Below are positions 18,514 to 27,546 of a DNA stretch of 33,663 nucleotides, piece by piece. The translations under genes were made by a program, and so were the position numbers. The notes beneath the pieces were generated by a model, which saw nothing but the letters and a program-made list of their open reading frames with translations, ran no database searches and was not told the origin of the DNA. Origin of the DNA: Desulfobacteraceae bacterium (lineage in GTDB: Bacteria; Desulfobacterota; DSM-4660; Desulfatiglandales; Desulfatiglandaceae); NCBI GenBank assembly GCA_030666795.1, contig DAOUXC010000004.1, positions 1 to 33,663 on the forward strand, written 5' to 3'. How positions within the stretch are numbered: position 1 is the first letter of the stretch; each line of letters starts with the position of its first letter.

Positions 18514-19635
18514 ATGGGTAGACCTGTTAAAAATGAATATTTACCGGACAGTGTGTCGCCCCCGGGTGAAACACTGTTAGAGACTATTGGAGCACTTGGA
18601 ATGTCTCAGGCTGATTTGGCAGATCGAACAGGGCGTTCCAAGAAAATGATCAATGAAATTATAAAAGGCAAGGCCCCAATAACAGCCCGAATGTCCCTGG
18701 AACTGGAACGGGTTTTAGGGGTGCCGGCATCCTTCTGGAATAATCGGGAGCGTCATTATCGTGAAGCACTGGCCCGGATTGAAGAGCAGGATCGCCTGCA
18801 GACACAGGTAAAATGGCTTGATTCATTTCCGGTCAATGCCATGGTGAAATGGGGATGGATCGAGAAATTTAAAGAGAAGGTTCTTCAGCTTCAAGAGGTC
18901 CTGAGATTCCTTGGCATTGCATCACCGGATCAGTGGTCAACCGTCACTGAGAGTTTAGGTCGTCAAGTGGCCTTTAGAAAGTCAGAGGCATTTGAGGTCG
19001 ATAATTATGCTCTCATTGCCTGGCTTCGTAAAGGGGAACTTGATGCAAAACAAATTCATTGCGAAAGATACGATGAAAACATGTTTCGAGCGACACTCAA
19101 GGCCATTCGGATCTTGACCGTTAAGCCCCCTCAAGTTTTTCAAAAGAAAGTAACTGAAATGTGTTCGGCCTGTGGCGTTGCGGTTGTCTTTGTACCGGAA
19201 TTGCCAAAAACCAGAGTCAGTGGAGCGACCCGCTGGCTGAAACCCAATAAGGCGCTGATTCAATTAAGCCTGCGATACAAATCAGATGATCATTTGTGGT
19301 TTTCTTTTTTCCACGAAGCCGGGCATATTATCAAACACGGAAAAAAAGAAATATTTATTGAAGGGACATCAATGGAAATGGCTGCAAAAAAAGAAGATGA
19401 GGCAAACCGATTTGCGGCGGATTGTCTGATTCCACCTTCAGAGTATAAACGCATGGTTGGAAACAGCCCGTATTCAAAAGCAAAGATTAAAGCATTTGCA
19501 AGACAGCTTGGTATTGCGCCGGGAATTGTGGTGGGGCGTCTTCAGCATGACAAATATTTACCTGTCACACATTGTAATGATTTGAAAAAACGGTTTGAAT
19601 GGGCGCGATCACAAGGGAGTCGGGCACGTCCTTAA
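18514..19635 (+). CDS. HigA-like XRE HTH + ImmA/IrrE metallopeptidase protein
   Basis: HTH (MSQADLADRTGRSKKMINEIIKGKAPI) and HEAGH zinc motif; GGAGTGGAGG Shine-Dalgarno before ATG 18514. Confidence 0.88.
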   Translation: MGRPVKNEYLPDSVSPPGETLLETIGALGMSQADLADRTGRSKKMINEIIKGKAPITARMSLELERVLGVPASFWNNRERHYREALARIEEQDRLQTQVKWLDSFPVNAMVKWGWIEKFKEKVLQLQEVLRFLGIASPDQWSTVTESLGRQVAFRKSEAFEVDNYALIAWLRKGELDAKQIHCERYDENMFRATLKAIRILTVKPPQVFQKKVTEMCSACGVAVVFVPELPKTRVSGATRWLKPNKALIQLSLRYKSDDHLWFSFFHEAGHIIKHGKKEIFIEGTSMEMAAKKEDEANRFAADCLIPPSEYKRMVGNSPYSKAKIKAFARQLGIAPGIVVGRLQHDKYLPVTHCNDLKKRFEWARSQGSRARP

Positions 19636-19723
19636 ATAATTCAATAACTCAGGATGGAATGAAAGAATAGGGGTTGTGTCTTCGCTCTTGACAAACGGCA
19701 TGACGGATATAGATCAAAGAGTT
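19621..19723 (+). repeat. Dispersed repeat, type B extension (HNH-gene 5' stub); encodes the 3' end of the upstream gene
   Basis: gggcacgtccttaaataattcaataactcaggatggaatgaaagaataggggttgtgtcttcgctcttgacaaacggcatgacggatatagatcaaagagtt. Confidence 0.88.
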
Positions 19724-19768
19724 TCAAAAATGGGCGCGCGTATTCGCGGACGAGGCGGCTGTTTTTGT
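19718..19768 (+). repeat. Second short repeat, copy 1, fused to the type B repeat
   Basis: agagtttcaaaaatgggcgcgcgtattcgcggacgaggcggctgtttttg, compare 24092-24141. Confidence 0.8.
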
Positions 19769-19782
19769 AAAAGACACAGGTG

Positions 19783-21387
19783 TCAGGATTCAAAAACGCC
19801 GGCTTTGAGTTTACAGTACTCGGTGTAGGTACACACGTGGTCAGCGAAACCAACGCCGGCATCATCATATAGACCGTAGGCGGCATCGATACCCTCCTGT
19901 TTTAGAATGTCTATTTCATCCTCGTAGCGCACCGATGCAACGATCTGGCCCCGGTAATCTCTACTCTTCATCTGTTGAATCGCGAAAATAACCGCATCGA
20001 GATCACGTAAAGCCAACATGACCACCTGCACCCGGCCTCTTGCAGGATCGACCCGTTCCCAAAAATCACTGTCTTTGGCATCGCCATAAATTACATTTCT
20101 TCCCTGTTTTCGATGCCTCTCCACCGTTTCATTAGAGAAGTCCAGACCGATCACCACATTGCCGTAGCGCCGCCTCATTTCTTTGTATGCACTTGTTCCT
20201 ACGCCCCCCATGCCGAGTATCACAATTTCAGACTCTCCGGTTTCTATGATCTCATCTTCAGGCAGGCGTTTCGCGGTCTCAAAGCGTTTCAGGAATTCTG
20301 AAGCATGCGCGTAAATTTTGTGAGCGGCGGTATTCAACTGCGCCGCCCCTATATACGTTATCGAGAGCGCAATAGCGATGATGACAAGCCAGTCGCTACT
20401 CATCCAGCCGTTTGCCACACCGATGGCTCCAACAATCAGACCGAACTCGCTGTAATTGGCAAGACCAAGCGATGCGAGGATCGATGTCCGCGCACGAAGC
20501 CTGAATCGCGTCAGGATTATGAAAAACAGTGCGAACTTGAACGGCATTGCAAGCGCCAGCAGCAGCGCAATCGATATGCCCATCAGCGACGGTGTGCCTG
20601 AAATGCCGATATTTAAAAAGAATCCAACAAGAAACAGATCTTTAAATCCAAGCAACCTGTCAGCAAGTTCTGTCGCTTTTGGATTATTGGCCAGGAGCAT
20701 GCCAAACACGAGCGCCCCCAGGTCGCCTTTTAAATCGACCATTTCAAAGCTAATATACCCGGCGGTTGTCATCAGTATGCCAAACAGCACCAGAAGCTCT
20801 CCATGACCGCATTGAGCCATTAATCTGGTCAGCAGCGGTCTTACGAGAATAAGCAATACCAGGAGGGCTGCCATCCAGGGAGAAGGGAGTTTTCCGGTAG
20901 AGGCCGATAGAAAGACAACCGCGATAATGTCCTGCATGATCAGGATACCGATTGCCGCGGCAGCATGGCGGGAAGCCATCTCTTTCCTGTTTTCGAGTAC
21001 TTTTACAGCAAAAACTGTACTCGAAAAACTCAGGGTGAACGCTATAAGTATTGCAGTTTGCCAGCTTAGATTTCGAAAAAGAGGCATCTCTGCAACACCA
21101 AGAATCCAGACCCCGAACCCGAAAACCGCAACGGTGATAAGCATGTGGATTGTCGTACCGGCCCATACTTCGGGCCTGGCAAGGGTTTTCAACTTCAGCT
21201 TAAGTCCAATGGTAAAAAGGAGCAGCGTAACTCCGATATCTGCAATTTTTACAAGGAGTTCGCCGCCTTCAACACCGAGTCCGTTAAGGACAAAACCGGC
21301 GACAAGATATCCTACAAGGGGCGGCAGACCAACCCTGCTGGACGCAGCGCCAAATATAAAAGCGGCAACAATCCAAAATGGCTCCAT
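19783..21387 (-). CDS. KefB-like CPA2 monovalent cation:proton antiporter with TrkA-N domain
   Basis: Multiple TM segments, C-terminal EIVILGMGGVGTSAYKEMRRRYG Rossmann domain; GGAGGAG Shine-Dalgarno before MEPFW at 21387. Confidence 0.88.
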   Translation of the reverse strand: MEPFWIVAAFIFGAASSRVGLPPLVGYLVAGFVLNGLGVEGGELLVKIADIGVTLLLFTIGLKLKLKTLARPEVWAGTTIHMLITVAVFGFGVWILGVAEMPLFRNLSWQTAILIAFTLSFSSTVFAVKVLENRKEMASRHAAAAIGILIMQDIIAVVFLSASTGKLPSPWMAALLVLLILVRPLLTRLMAQCGHGELLVLFGILMTTAGYISFEMVDLKGDLGALVFGMLLANNPKATELADRLLGFKDLFLVGFFLNIGISGTPSLMGISIALLLALAMPFKFALFFIILTRFRLRARTSILASLGLANYSEFGLIVGAIGVANGWMSSDWLVIIAIALSITYIGAAQLNTAAHKIYAHASEFLKRFETAKRLPEDEIIETGESEIVILGMGGVGTSAYKEMRRRYGNVVIGLDFSNETVERHRKQGRNVIYGDAKDSDFWERVDPARGRVQVVMLALRDLDAVIFAIQQMKSRDYRGQIVASVRYEDEIDILKQEGIDAAYGLYDDAGVGFADHVCTYTEYCKLKAGVFES

Positions 21388-21639
21388 TGGAACTCCTCCT
21401 TGAATAGTATTTTCTAAAGATTGAAAAGGAACTGATATTGATGCTTTATAAAATCCAAGCACATATCGACAATTCTATGAAAAGGGATCAAGTCTAAGCC
21501 TGACTCTTGCTCGTCCGGTAAGGGGACGGGGAAATATAAAATGGTACATAGCTGTTCATCTTGAATGCTTGCGAATTCGTTTTTATTTTAGGTTATAAAA
21601 CATATGTTATGTATTTTCAAGAACGTGAAAAGATACTTG

Positions 21640-21692
21640 TAAAGGGGGACGTCCTTAAATAGTCAAATAACTTGACAGAATACTATTGTAAG
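21640..21692 (+). repeat. Dispersed repeat, type A, directly 5' of the RAYT gene
   Basis: aaagggggacgtccttaaatagtcaaataacttgacagaatactattgtaag. Confidence 0.92.
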
Positions 21693-21700
21693 AGTAATTT

Positions 21701-22714
21701 GTGGTCATGCCCAGGACAGCCCGACTCGATAGCCCCGGCCTCTTGCATCATATCATGATAAGGGGAATAGAGCGCCGCAGGATATTTAATGATGATAAAG
21801 ATCGTAAAAACTTTCTTGAACGGCTTTCTATTCTCCTGCCGGAAACCAGGACCCAATGCTATGCATGGGTATTCATGCCTAATCACACCCATTTTCTTTT
21901 CAGAAGTGGTTCCTCAGGCATTTCCACCTTGATGAGAAGACTTTTAACAGGCTATGCGGTATCTTATAACAGAAGGCATAAGCGGCATGGTCAGCTTTTC
22001 CAAAACAGATATAAATCCATCATATGCCAGGAAGACGCATATCTGCAGGAACTGGTCAGGTATATTCATTTGAATCCTCTAAGGGCAAAAGTGGTGGTTG
22101 ATCTGAAGGCCCTTGATAGCTACGCCTATTGTGGGCATAGTGTTTTGATGGGAAAGAAAAAAATAGAATGGCAGGATATTGAATATGTGTTGGGGTATTT
22201 TGGAAAGAGAACCGGAACCGCTCGAAAGAGGTACCGGTCCTATATTGAGGAAGGTATTCCCTTGGGAAGGCGTCCCGAGCTGGTGGGGGGTGGTTTGATC
22301 AGGAGTCTGGGGGGATGGGATGAATTAAAGAAGGTGCGTTTGACAGGACAGGATCGTATCAAGAGTGATCAGCGGATATTAGGAGTGAGCGATTTTGTCC
22401 AGGAAGTTCTTTTTGAATCGGGAGAAAATTTCACACGGAAATATAAATTCAAAAGTCGTGGTTTTAATTTTGAAAAGGTCGTTGATAAAGTATCTTTATT
22501 ATTTAAGTTGGAAAAGGATTACATAATCGGAAAAGGCAGGCAAAAGGACAGGGTCCGGGCCAGGGACCTGGTTTGCTATTGGTCTGCGAATGAACTGGGA
22601 ATCTCTATGGCGGATTTAGCAAAAAGATTTGGACTAACACTTGCGGCAGTGAGTTACGCAGTAAAAAGGGGAGAAGAAACAGCAAAGGAGGGCGGTTACC
22701 TGCTGGATGATTAA
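21701..22714 (+). mobile_element. REP-associated tyrosine transposase (RAYT, IS200/TnpA_REP-like)
   Basis: RTARLDSPGLLHHIMIRGIERRRIF...CYAWVFMPNHTHFLFR (HUH-type NHTHF)...GQLFQNRYKSIICQEDAYLQELVRYIHLNPLRAKVV. Confidence 0.93.
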
Positions 22715-22745
22715 GTTATTTGAATATTTAAGGACGTGCCCTTTA
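22712..22745 (-). repeat. Dispersed repeat core in inverted orientation at the RAYT 3' end
   Basis: Reverse complement aaagggcacgtccttaaatattcaaataacttaa; contains the RAYT stop codon. Confidence 0.9.
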
Positions 22746-22763
22746 CAGAAGCATTTCGAAAAA

Positions 22764-22877
22764 ATTGCCGTGAATCTGGCCTACTACCTGGCCAAATGCC
22801 TCGAAGAATTGCGCCCGGAAGAGGCTGGCGCCGCAAGGGTGCTATGGGAACTGGTCAAGGGCCGACGATTAGGATAA
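22764..22877 (+). pseudogene. 3' remnant of a second DUF1156 methylase gene
   Basis: Reads IAVNLAYYLAKCLEELRPEEAGAARVLWELVKGRRLG*, 30/37 residues identical by eye to the C-terminus of the intact DUF1156 protein (8674-8787). Confidence 0.92.
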
Positions 22878-22946
22878 CATGCTTGGCAAGTCGATAAGAT
22901 CCTGAGTATTTTTTGGAGTAGGTTGGGGTGAAGGGGGAGGAATTTG

Positions 22947-23984
22947 ATGAGTCACAATCTTACTGAAAGAACAGAGTTCCTGCTATACCAGACCGATGAT
23001 GGCCATACACGTATTGAGACGCGAATGCAGGATGAGACCGTCTGGCTTTCGCTAAACCAGATGACAGAACTGTTCCAGCGAGATAAATCGGTTATTTCAA
23101 GACATATAGCCAATGTATATAAAGAGGGAGAACTCGACCGTGAGGCAACTGTTGCAAAATTTGCAACAGTTCAGACGGAAGGGAGCCGGGAGGTCTCACG
23201 CGATGTTGAATTTTTCAATCTCGATGTCATCATCTCAGTCGGCTATCGCGTCAAATCCCACCGGGGCACCCAGTTTCGTATCTGGGCTACGCGACGCCTG
23301 CGTGAATACATTATCAAGGGTTTTACCCTGGATGACGAACGACTGAAACAGGCAGGCGAAGGCAATTATTTTGATGAACTGCTGGCGCGGATCCGGGATA
23401 TTCGATCCTCTGAAAAGGTCTTTTGGAGAAAGGTCCTGGATATCTACGCCACCAGTATCGACTATGACCCTGATACAGATCTTTCCCGTGAATTTTTTGC
23501 TGTAGTGCAGAACAAAATGCACTGGGCTGCACATGGTCACACGGCCGCGGAAATTATTGTTGAGCGTGCTGATGCCTCAAAGGAAAAAATGGGGCTGACT
23601 TCATGGACAGGTGACAAGCCGTCAGTTGCTGATGCTGAGATAGCCAAAAACTACCTGCGTGAGCAAGAGCTGAAAATCCTGAACCGGATCGTAATGGCCT
23701 ATCTTGAACTTGCCGAAATACAGGCCCTTAATCAGAACCCCATGTACATGCGTGACTGGATTACAAAACTTGATGATTTTTTAAAACTAAGTCAACGAGA
23801 TATCCTTTCACACGCGGGTAAAGTAAGCCATGACGAGGCAGTTGCCATTGCCAGGGCTGAATATGAAAAATACCGGGAAAAACACCTGAATGACCCTTCA
23901 CCTGTGGAGAAGGATTTTCTGAAAGCTGTAAAGGAAATAAAACGCATTGAGGCCGGAAAGAAAGGGAAAAAGAAGACATCTTGA
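22947..23984 (+). CDS. RhuM family protein
   Basis: FLLYQTDDGHTRIETRMQDETVWLSLNQMTELFQRDKSVISRHIANVYKEGEL; GGGAGGA Shine-Dalgarno. Confidence 0.9.
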   Translation: MSHNLTERTEFLLYQTDDGHTRIETRMQDETVWLSLNQMTELFQRDKSVISRHIANVYKEGELDREATVAKFATVQTEGSREVSRDVEFFNLDVIISVGYRVKSHRGTQFRIWATRRLREYIIKGFTLDDERLKQAGEGNYFDELLARIRDIRSSEKVFWRKVLDIYATSIDYDPDTDLSREFFAVVQNKMHWAAHGHTAAEIIVERADASKEKMGLTSWTGDKPSVADAEIAKNYLREQELKILNRIVMAYLELAEIQALNQNPMYMRDWITKLDDFLKLSQRDILSHAGKVSHDEAVAIARAEYEKYREKHLNDPSPVEKDFLKAVKEIKRIEAGKKGKKKTS

Positions 23985-24031
23985 ATCACGGATATCATTG
24001 ATGTCACTCATATTCAAAAAATGAAAGGCTT

Positions 24032-24060
24032 GGGGACAATCCTTAAATAATCAAATAACT
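24032..24060 (+). repeat. Dispersed repeat core
   Basis: ggggacaatccttaaataatcaaataact. Confidence 0.85.
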
Positions 24061-24091
24061 TTTAATCAGCCTGCTGAAAAATGGACATAAA

Positions 24092-24141
24092 AGAGTTTCA
24101 AGAAAGGGCGCTCGTATTCACGGACGAGGCGGCTGTTTTTG
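24092..24141 (+). repeat. Second short repeat, copy 2
   Basis: agagtttcaagaaagggcgctcgtattcacggacgaggcggctgtttttg, compare 19718-19768. Confidence 0.8.
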
Positions 24142-24535
24142 AAGTTGTAATGAAGGTAGGGGACATCCCGTTTAAATATCAAAACAAGAATCATTTAACG
24201 GGACATGCTATCGTGACAAATTCTTGATGCCCACACGCCAAACCTCAACCGCATTGACAAAATCGTCAGATAATTCCATAAGAATAAAGCGACCTTGGTC
24301 TCAAGCGCACATCTGATCCAATCTTGTTTATCCGGAAAGCGGACCGGGAAATACGAAGCGGCAAGGGATGGAATTTGTGACCGGAGGGGGATAAATCTAC
24401 GCCTGGCTTTTGCAGTGTATAGATAACAATCAAACGTACTCTTGACCTGTTCATGGGATGATAAATTCTCTTTTTATAATTTCGATCAGGGATTAAATGG
24501 CTTAGTAAGAAACGACTTAGAAAGGAGGGAGTACA

Positions 24536-25048
24536 ATGGCAGAAGTGGACTTCAGAGTTTTTCGAGACCTTAGCTACGGGCTCTATATCGTTACCTCGAG
24601 AGATGGTGAAAAGATCAACGGACAGATCGTAAATACGGTCATCCAGGTGACTTCTGATCCACCCAGGGTTGCCGTAATTATCAACAAGAAAAACCTGACA
24701 CATGAATTCATCATGAGCAGCAAGGTTTTTGCTGCCATGGTGCTCGATGAAAATGTTTCAATGGCTTTTCTTGGTCCTTTTGGATTCCGCTCCGGAAGGG
24801 ACATAAATAAATTTGAAAAAGCGGCTTTTAAAAAGGGAGATACCGGTTCCCCGATTGTTATGGAAAACACCCTGTCAACAATCGAGGCAAACGTTATTGA
24901 TAACATTGATCTTGGAACGCACACGATTTTCGTAGGTGATGTGGTGAACTCCGAGGTGCTGAAAGAGGGGAGTCCGTTAACCTATAAGCACTACCATGAG
25001 CATTTAAAGGGGAAAACACCACCGAATGCGCCAAGCTTCAAGGGATAG
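24536..25048 (+). CDS. Flavin reductase-like FMN-binding domain protein
   Basis: FRVFRDLSYGLYIVTSRDGEKINGQIVNTVIQVTSDPPRVAVIINKKNLTHEFI; GAAAGGAGGGA Shine-Dalgarno. Confidence 0.85.
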   Translation: MAEVDFRVFRDLSYGLYIVTSRDGEKINGQIVNTVIQVTSDPPRVAVIINKKNLTHEFIMSSKVFAAMVLDENVSMAFLGPFGFRSGRDINKFEKAAFKKGDTGSPIVMENTLSTIEANVIDNIDLGTHTIFVGDVVNSEVLKEGSPLTYKHYHEHLKGKTPPNAPSFKG

Positions 25049-25195
25049 CTTTCTTCAAGAAAAGGGGAGGCCCATCTCAACCCCTCATAAAGAGTAGTGA
25101 AAAGTGTAAAGGGGTACAAGGCGCAGGGGCAAAAACTTTTAATGGGTGCCCCCCCTTATTATTCACCGGCTTTAACCAAGACCATACCTACCGTA

Positions 25196-25235
25196 TGCAC
25201 ATAAAATTGTGCATCACTGCACATGAAACTGTGCA
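25196..25235. promoter_or_regulatory. Tandem palindromic upstream activator-like sites
   Basis: TGCACA-TAAAAT-TGTGCA and TGCACA-TGAAAC-TGTGCA, 22 bp centre-to-centre. Confidence 0.7.
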
Positions 25236-25285
25236 TCCCACGATACTCAAAATATATTTATGAATAATATCAATGGTTTAATTTC

Positions 25286-25301
25286 TGGCATGTCTGTTGC
25301 A
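25286..25301 (+). promoter_or_regulatory. Sigma54-type (-24/-12) promoter
   Basis: TGGCATGTCTGTTGCA against consensus TGGCACGNNNNTTGCW, one mismatch. Confidence 0.72.
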
Positions 25302-25461
25302 TCCGCAATTGAGCTGCATTCATAATTTTTAAGACAAACGTCTGATTATATTTTTTCAATGAAACATCTGAAATGCTGACAAAACTCTAACAATATTAGC
25401 TTACGTCATTCTTATGAAGGTTTGGAAACAACATTTCTGAAAAGGAAAGAGGAGCTAGAGC

Positions 25462-26778
25462 ATGAAATCAGTGTTTGCGATTTTCAATGAATCTGAAGAA
25501 ACGGGTCTGCTGAAAGAGACAATCGCCCAGGAGTTTAACATCAATGTCATTACCTCATTCAATGACCTTAATGACACCAGCCTTAATGAAGCCGACATTG
25601 CCCTTATAGACCAGGACATTTCCCAACCACCCGTTAGAGATATTGTTAAAAGAATTTTGGAGGCATCTTACCTCCCGGTGATCTTACTTGCAAATAGCGA
25701 CAACGCCATCGGTGCAATAGATGCCATCCGGGATGGCGCCTATAATTACCTCATTAAGACAAAAGATTGTCATCAAATAATCAACCTCGTCATTAAAGAT
25801 GCCATTAACAAGTCCTCCGAGAAAGCCCAGATGAGGCAAACCATCGTTGATTTGAAAAAAAGAGTGGCTGAACTGGAAGGGAAATTGAGCAAAGCAGGGA
25901 CAAAAGACACAACGGTATCTTCTGCGAAAAACACTCAAGGCGGTATTATTGATGATGTTGTTGACAGCTTAAAACGCGGAGAAATCAATTTGCCCTCACT
26001 TCCAAAGATAGGGATAGAGTTCAAAAAATTAATGGATAAAGGCGGTGATTTTCAAGAAGTCGCGGATCTTTTAAAGCAGGACATGGCAATTTCATCCAAG
26101 CTGATCAGCGTATCCAACTCTGCTTATTACCGGGGTATGACTCCAAACCGGACAACGGAACAGGCTGTCGGGCGCTTGGGTCTGAACCTCACCCGGCAGT
26201 ATGTCGATGCGATATTCAACCGAAGCTTATATGCCACTTCAAACAAAAAGTACGTGGAAGTCATAGAACGACTGTGGAAACATGCCTTCTCGTGCGCGTT
26301 TTCTTGTCAATGCGTCACCGAGGCGCTCGACCTCACTTTAAGGGACGATGCTTTTTCAATAGGATTGTTTCACGACATCGGAAAGCTGTTTCTTATTCAA
26401 ATCATTTCCGAGATGGAAACCAAGGGTAAATTTTCAGAGGAGGTTGACATGGAGGATCTGATCAATACCCTTTCCGCCCATCACGGCAGTTTCGGTTCCA
26501 GCCTGCTCAAGCGATGGGGGTTTTCTGAACAGTGCGTTCAAGCCGCCCGGTACTGTGACGATATTAAGGCCGCGGATCCTATTTCTAAAGAGCTTATTGT
26601 CGTGCATTTCTCCAACGTGCTGGTGGGGACGATGGGATATGACTTTGAAGATCCGGAAAAAATAGACCTCGAAAGCTTAGAATCCACTCATCTCCTTGGC
26701 CTGGATTCTTCAGCTATTTCCGAAATAAGAAACAAGGTCAAAGGGTACATGGAGGGAGAATTAATAGATTGTCTGTGA
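25462..26778 (+). CDS. Receiver-like N-terminal domain + HDOD domain protein
   Basis: REC-like N-terminus (EADIALIDQDIS...LPVILLANSDNAIGAIDAIRDGAYNYLIK); HDOD LPSLPKIGIEFKKLM..., FHDIGKLF. Confidence 0.87.
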   Translation: MKSVFAIFNESEETGLLKETIAQEFNINVITSFNDLNDTSLNEADIALIDQDISQPPVRDIVKRILEASYLPVILLANSDNAIGAIDAIRDGAYNYLIKTKDCHQIINLVIKDAINKSSEKAQMRQTIVDLKKRVAELEGKLSKAGTKDTTVSSAKNTQGGIIDDVVDSLKRGEINLPSLPKIGIEFKKLMDKGGDFQEVADLLKQDMAISSKLISVSNSAYYRGMTPNRTTEQAVGRLGLNLTRQYVDAIFNRSLYATSNKKYVEVIERLWKHAFSCAFSCQCVTEALDLTLRDDAFSIGLFHDIGKLFLIQIISEMETKGKFSEEVDMEDLINTLSAHHGSFGSSLLKRWGFSEQCVQAARYCDDIKAADPISKELIVVHFSNVLVGTMGYDFEDPEKIDLESLESTHLLGLDSSAISEIRNKVKGYMEGELIDCL

Positions 26779-26801
26779 TAAATTCAGCTCAACGTAAAGA
26801 C

Positions 26802-26905
26802 AAGGGCACGTCCTTAAATAATCAAAGAAATCAGGATAGGATGAAAGAACAGGGTCGCGTCTATACTCTTGACAAACGGCATGACGAATATAGATCAAAG
26901 AGTTC
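26802..26905 (+). repeat. Dispersed repeat, type B, continuous with the HNH endonuclease 5' end
   Basis: agggcacgtccttaaataatcaaagaaatcaggataggatgaaagaacagggtcgcgtctatactcttgacaaacggcATGacgaatatagatcaaagagtt. Confidence 0.88.
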
Positions 26906-27186
26906 GAGTTGCAGTTTTTAACTGGCTGGATGAGCAAGTTGGCATGTATGGTGATGTATTGCCGCGTTCGATATTAGCACAGGGCCTTGAGTTTGAGGGT
27001 CAGCATGTCCCATTGGTTGCAACCACAGGGATTTTCAAGCCTAAAATACTCCGCCAAATGCCCCTTTCCATTACAACTACACCGGAAGGACCTTACGAAG
27101 ACAGTTTTGGCTCCGACGGTTTGCTTTTGTATCGTTATCGCGGAACCGATCCACAGCACCGGGTCACAAATTTCAGGCAAAAGTAA
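26881..27186 (+). pseudogene. N-terminal fragment of an HNH-type restriction endonuclease family protein
   Basis: MTNIDQRVRVAVFNWLDEQVGMYGDVLPRSILAQGLEFEGQHVPLVATTGIFKPKILRQMPLSITTTPEGPYEDSFGSDGLLLYRYRGTDPQHR; the HNH half is absent. Confidence 0.8.
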
Positions 27187-27224
27187 GCTTTACTACCGGG
27201 TAATCGTCTGCTATAGGATGGTAC

Positions 27225-27410
27225 ATGAAATTTTTGGAAAAAATATTTGGTAAGCCGGAGCCCATTCCCAAGCTCGGTAGAAATGATATGTGCTGGTGCG
27301 GAAGCGGAAAGAAATACAAGCATTGTCATCTGGAGTCCGATGAGAAAAGGCGCTCCAAATTCAGAACTGCAACGTGTACAACAGCATCTTGACGAAAGTA
27401 AAGGGCTGAG
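27225..27410 (+). CDS. Short SEC-C metal-binding motif protein
   Basis: [61 protein letters not shown]; not in the ORF track. Confidence 0.7.
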
Positions 27411-27500
27411 TTTCATCCCCTGGGTCTTCTGAGTAAACAAGTGTCTTTACATGTCAATCCCCAAAAATAGCCAAATAAAGCGCCCCGCCGCAATCAGCGT

Positions 27501-27523
27501 GAAGGGGGACGTCCTTCATTTAG
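27501..27523 (+). repeat. Degenerate dispersed repeat core inside the 5' part of the hydrolase ORF
   Basis: gaagggggacgtccttcatttag. Confidence 0.75.
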
Positions 27524-27546
27524 CCTGTCGGTCATGCGGCACCTCT

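Noticed and set aside
24266-24703. 145-aa minus-strand ORF
   Set aside because: Overlaps the flavin reductase 5' end antisense; no domain recognised.
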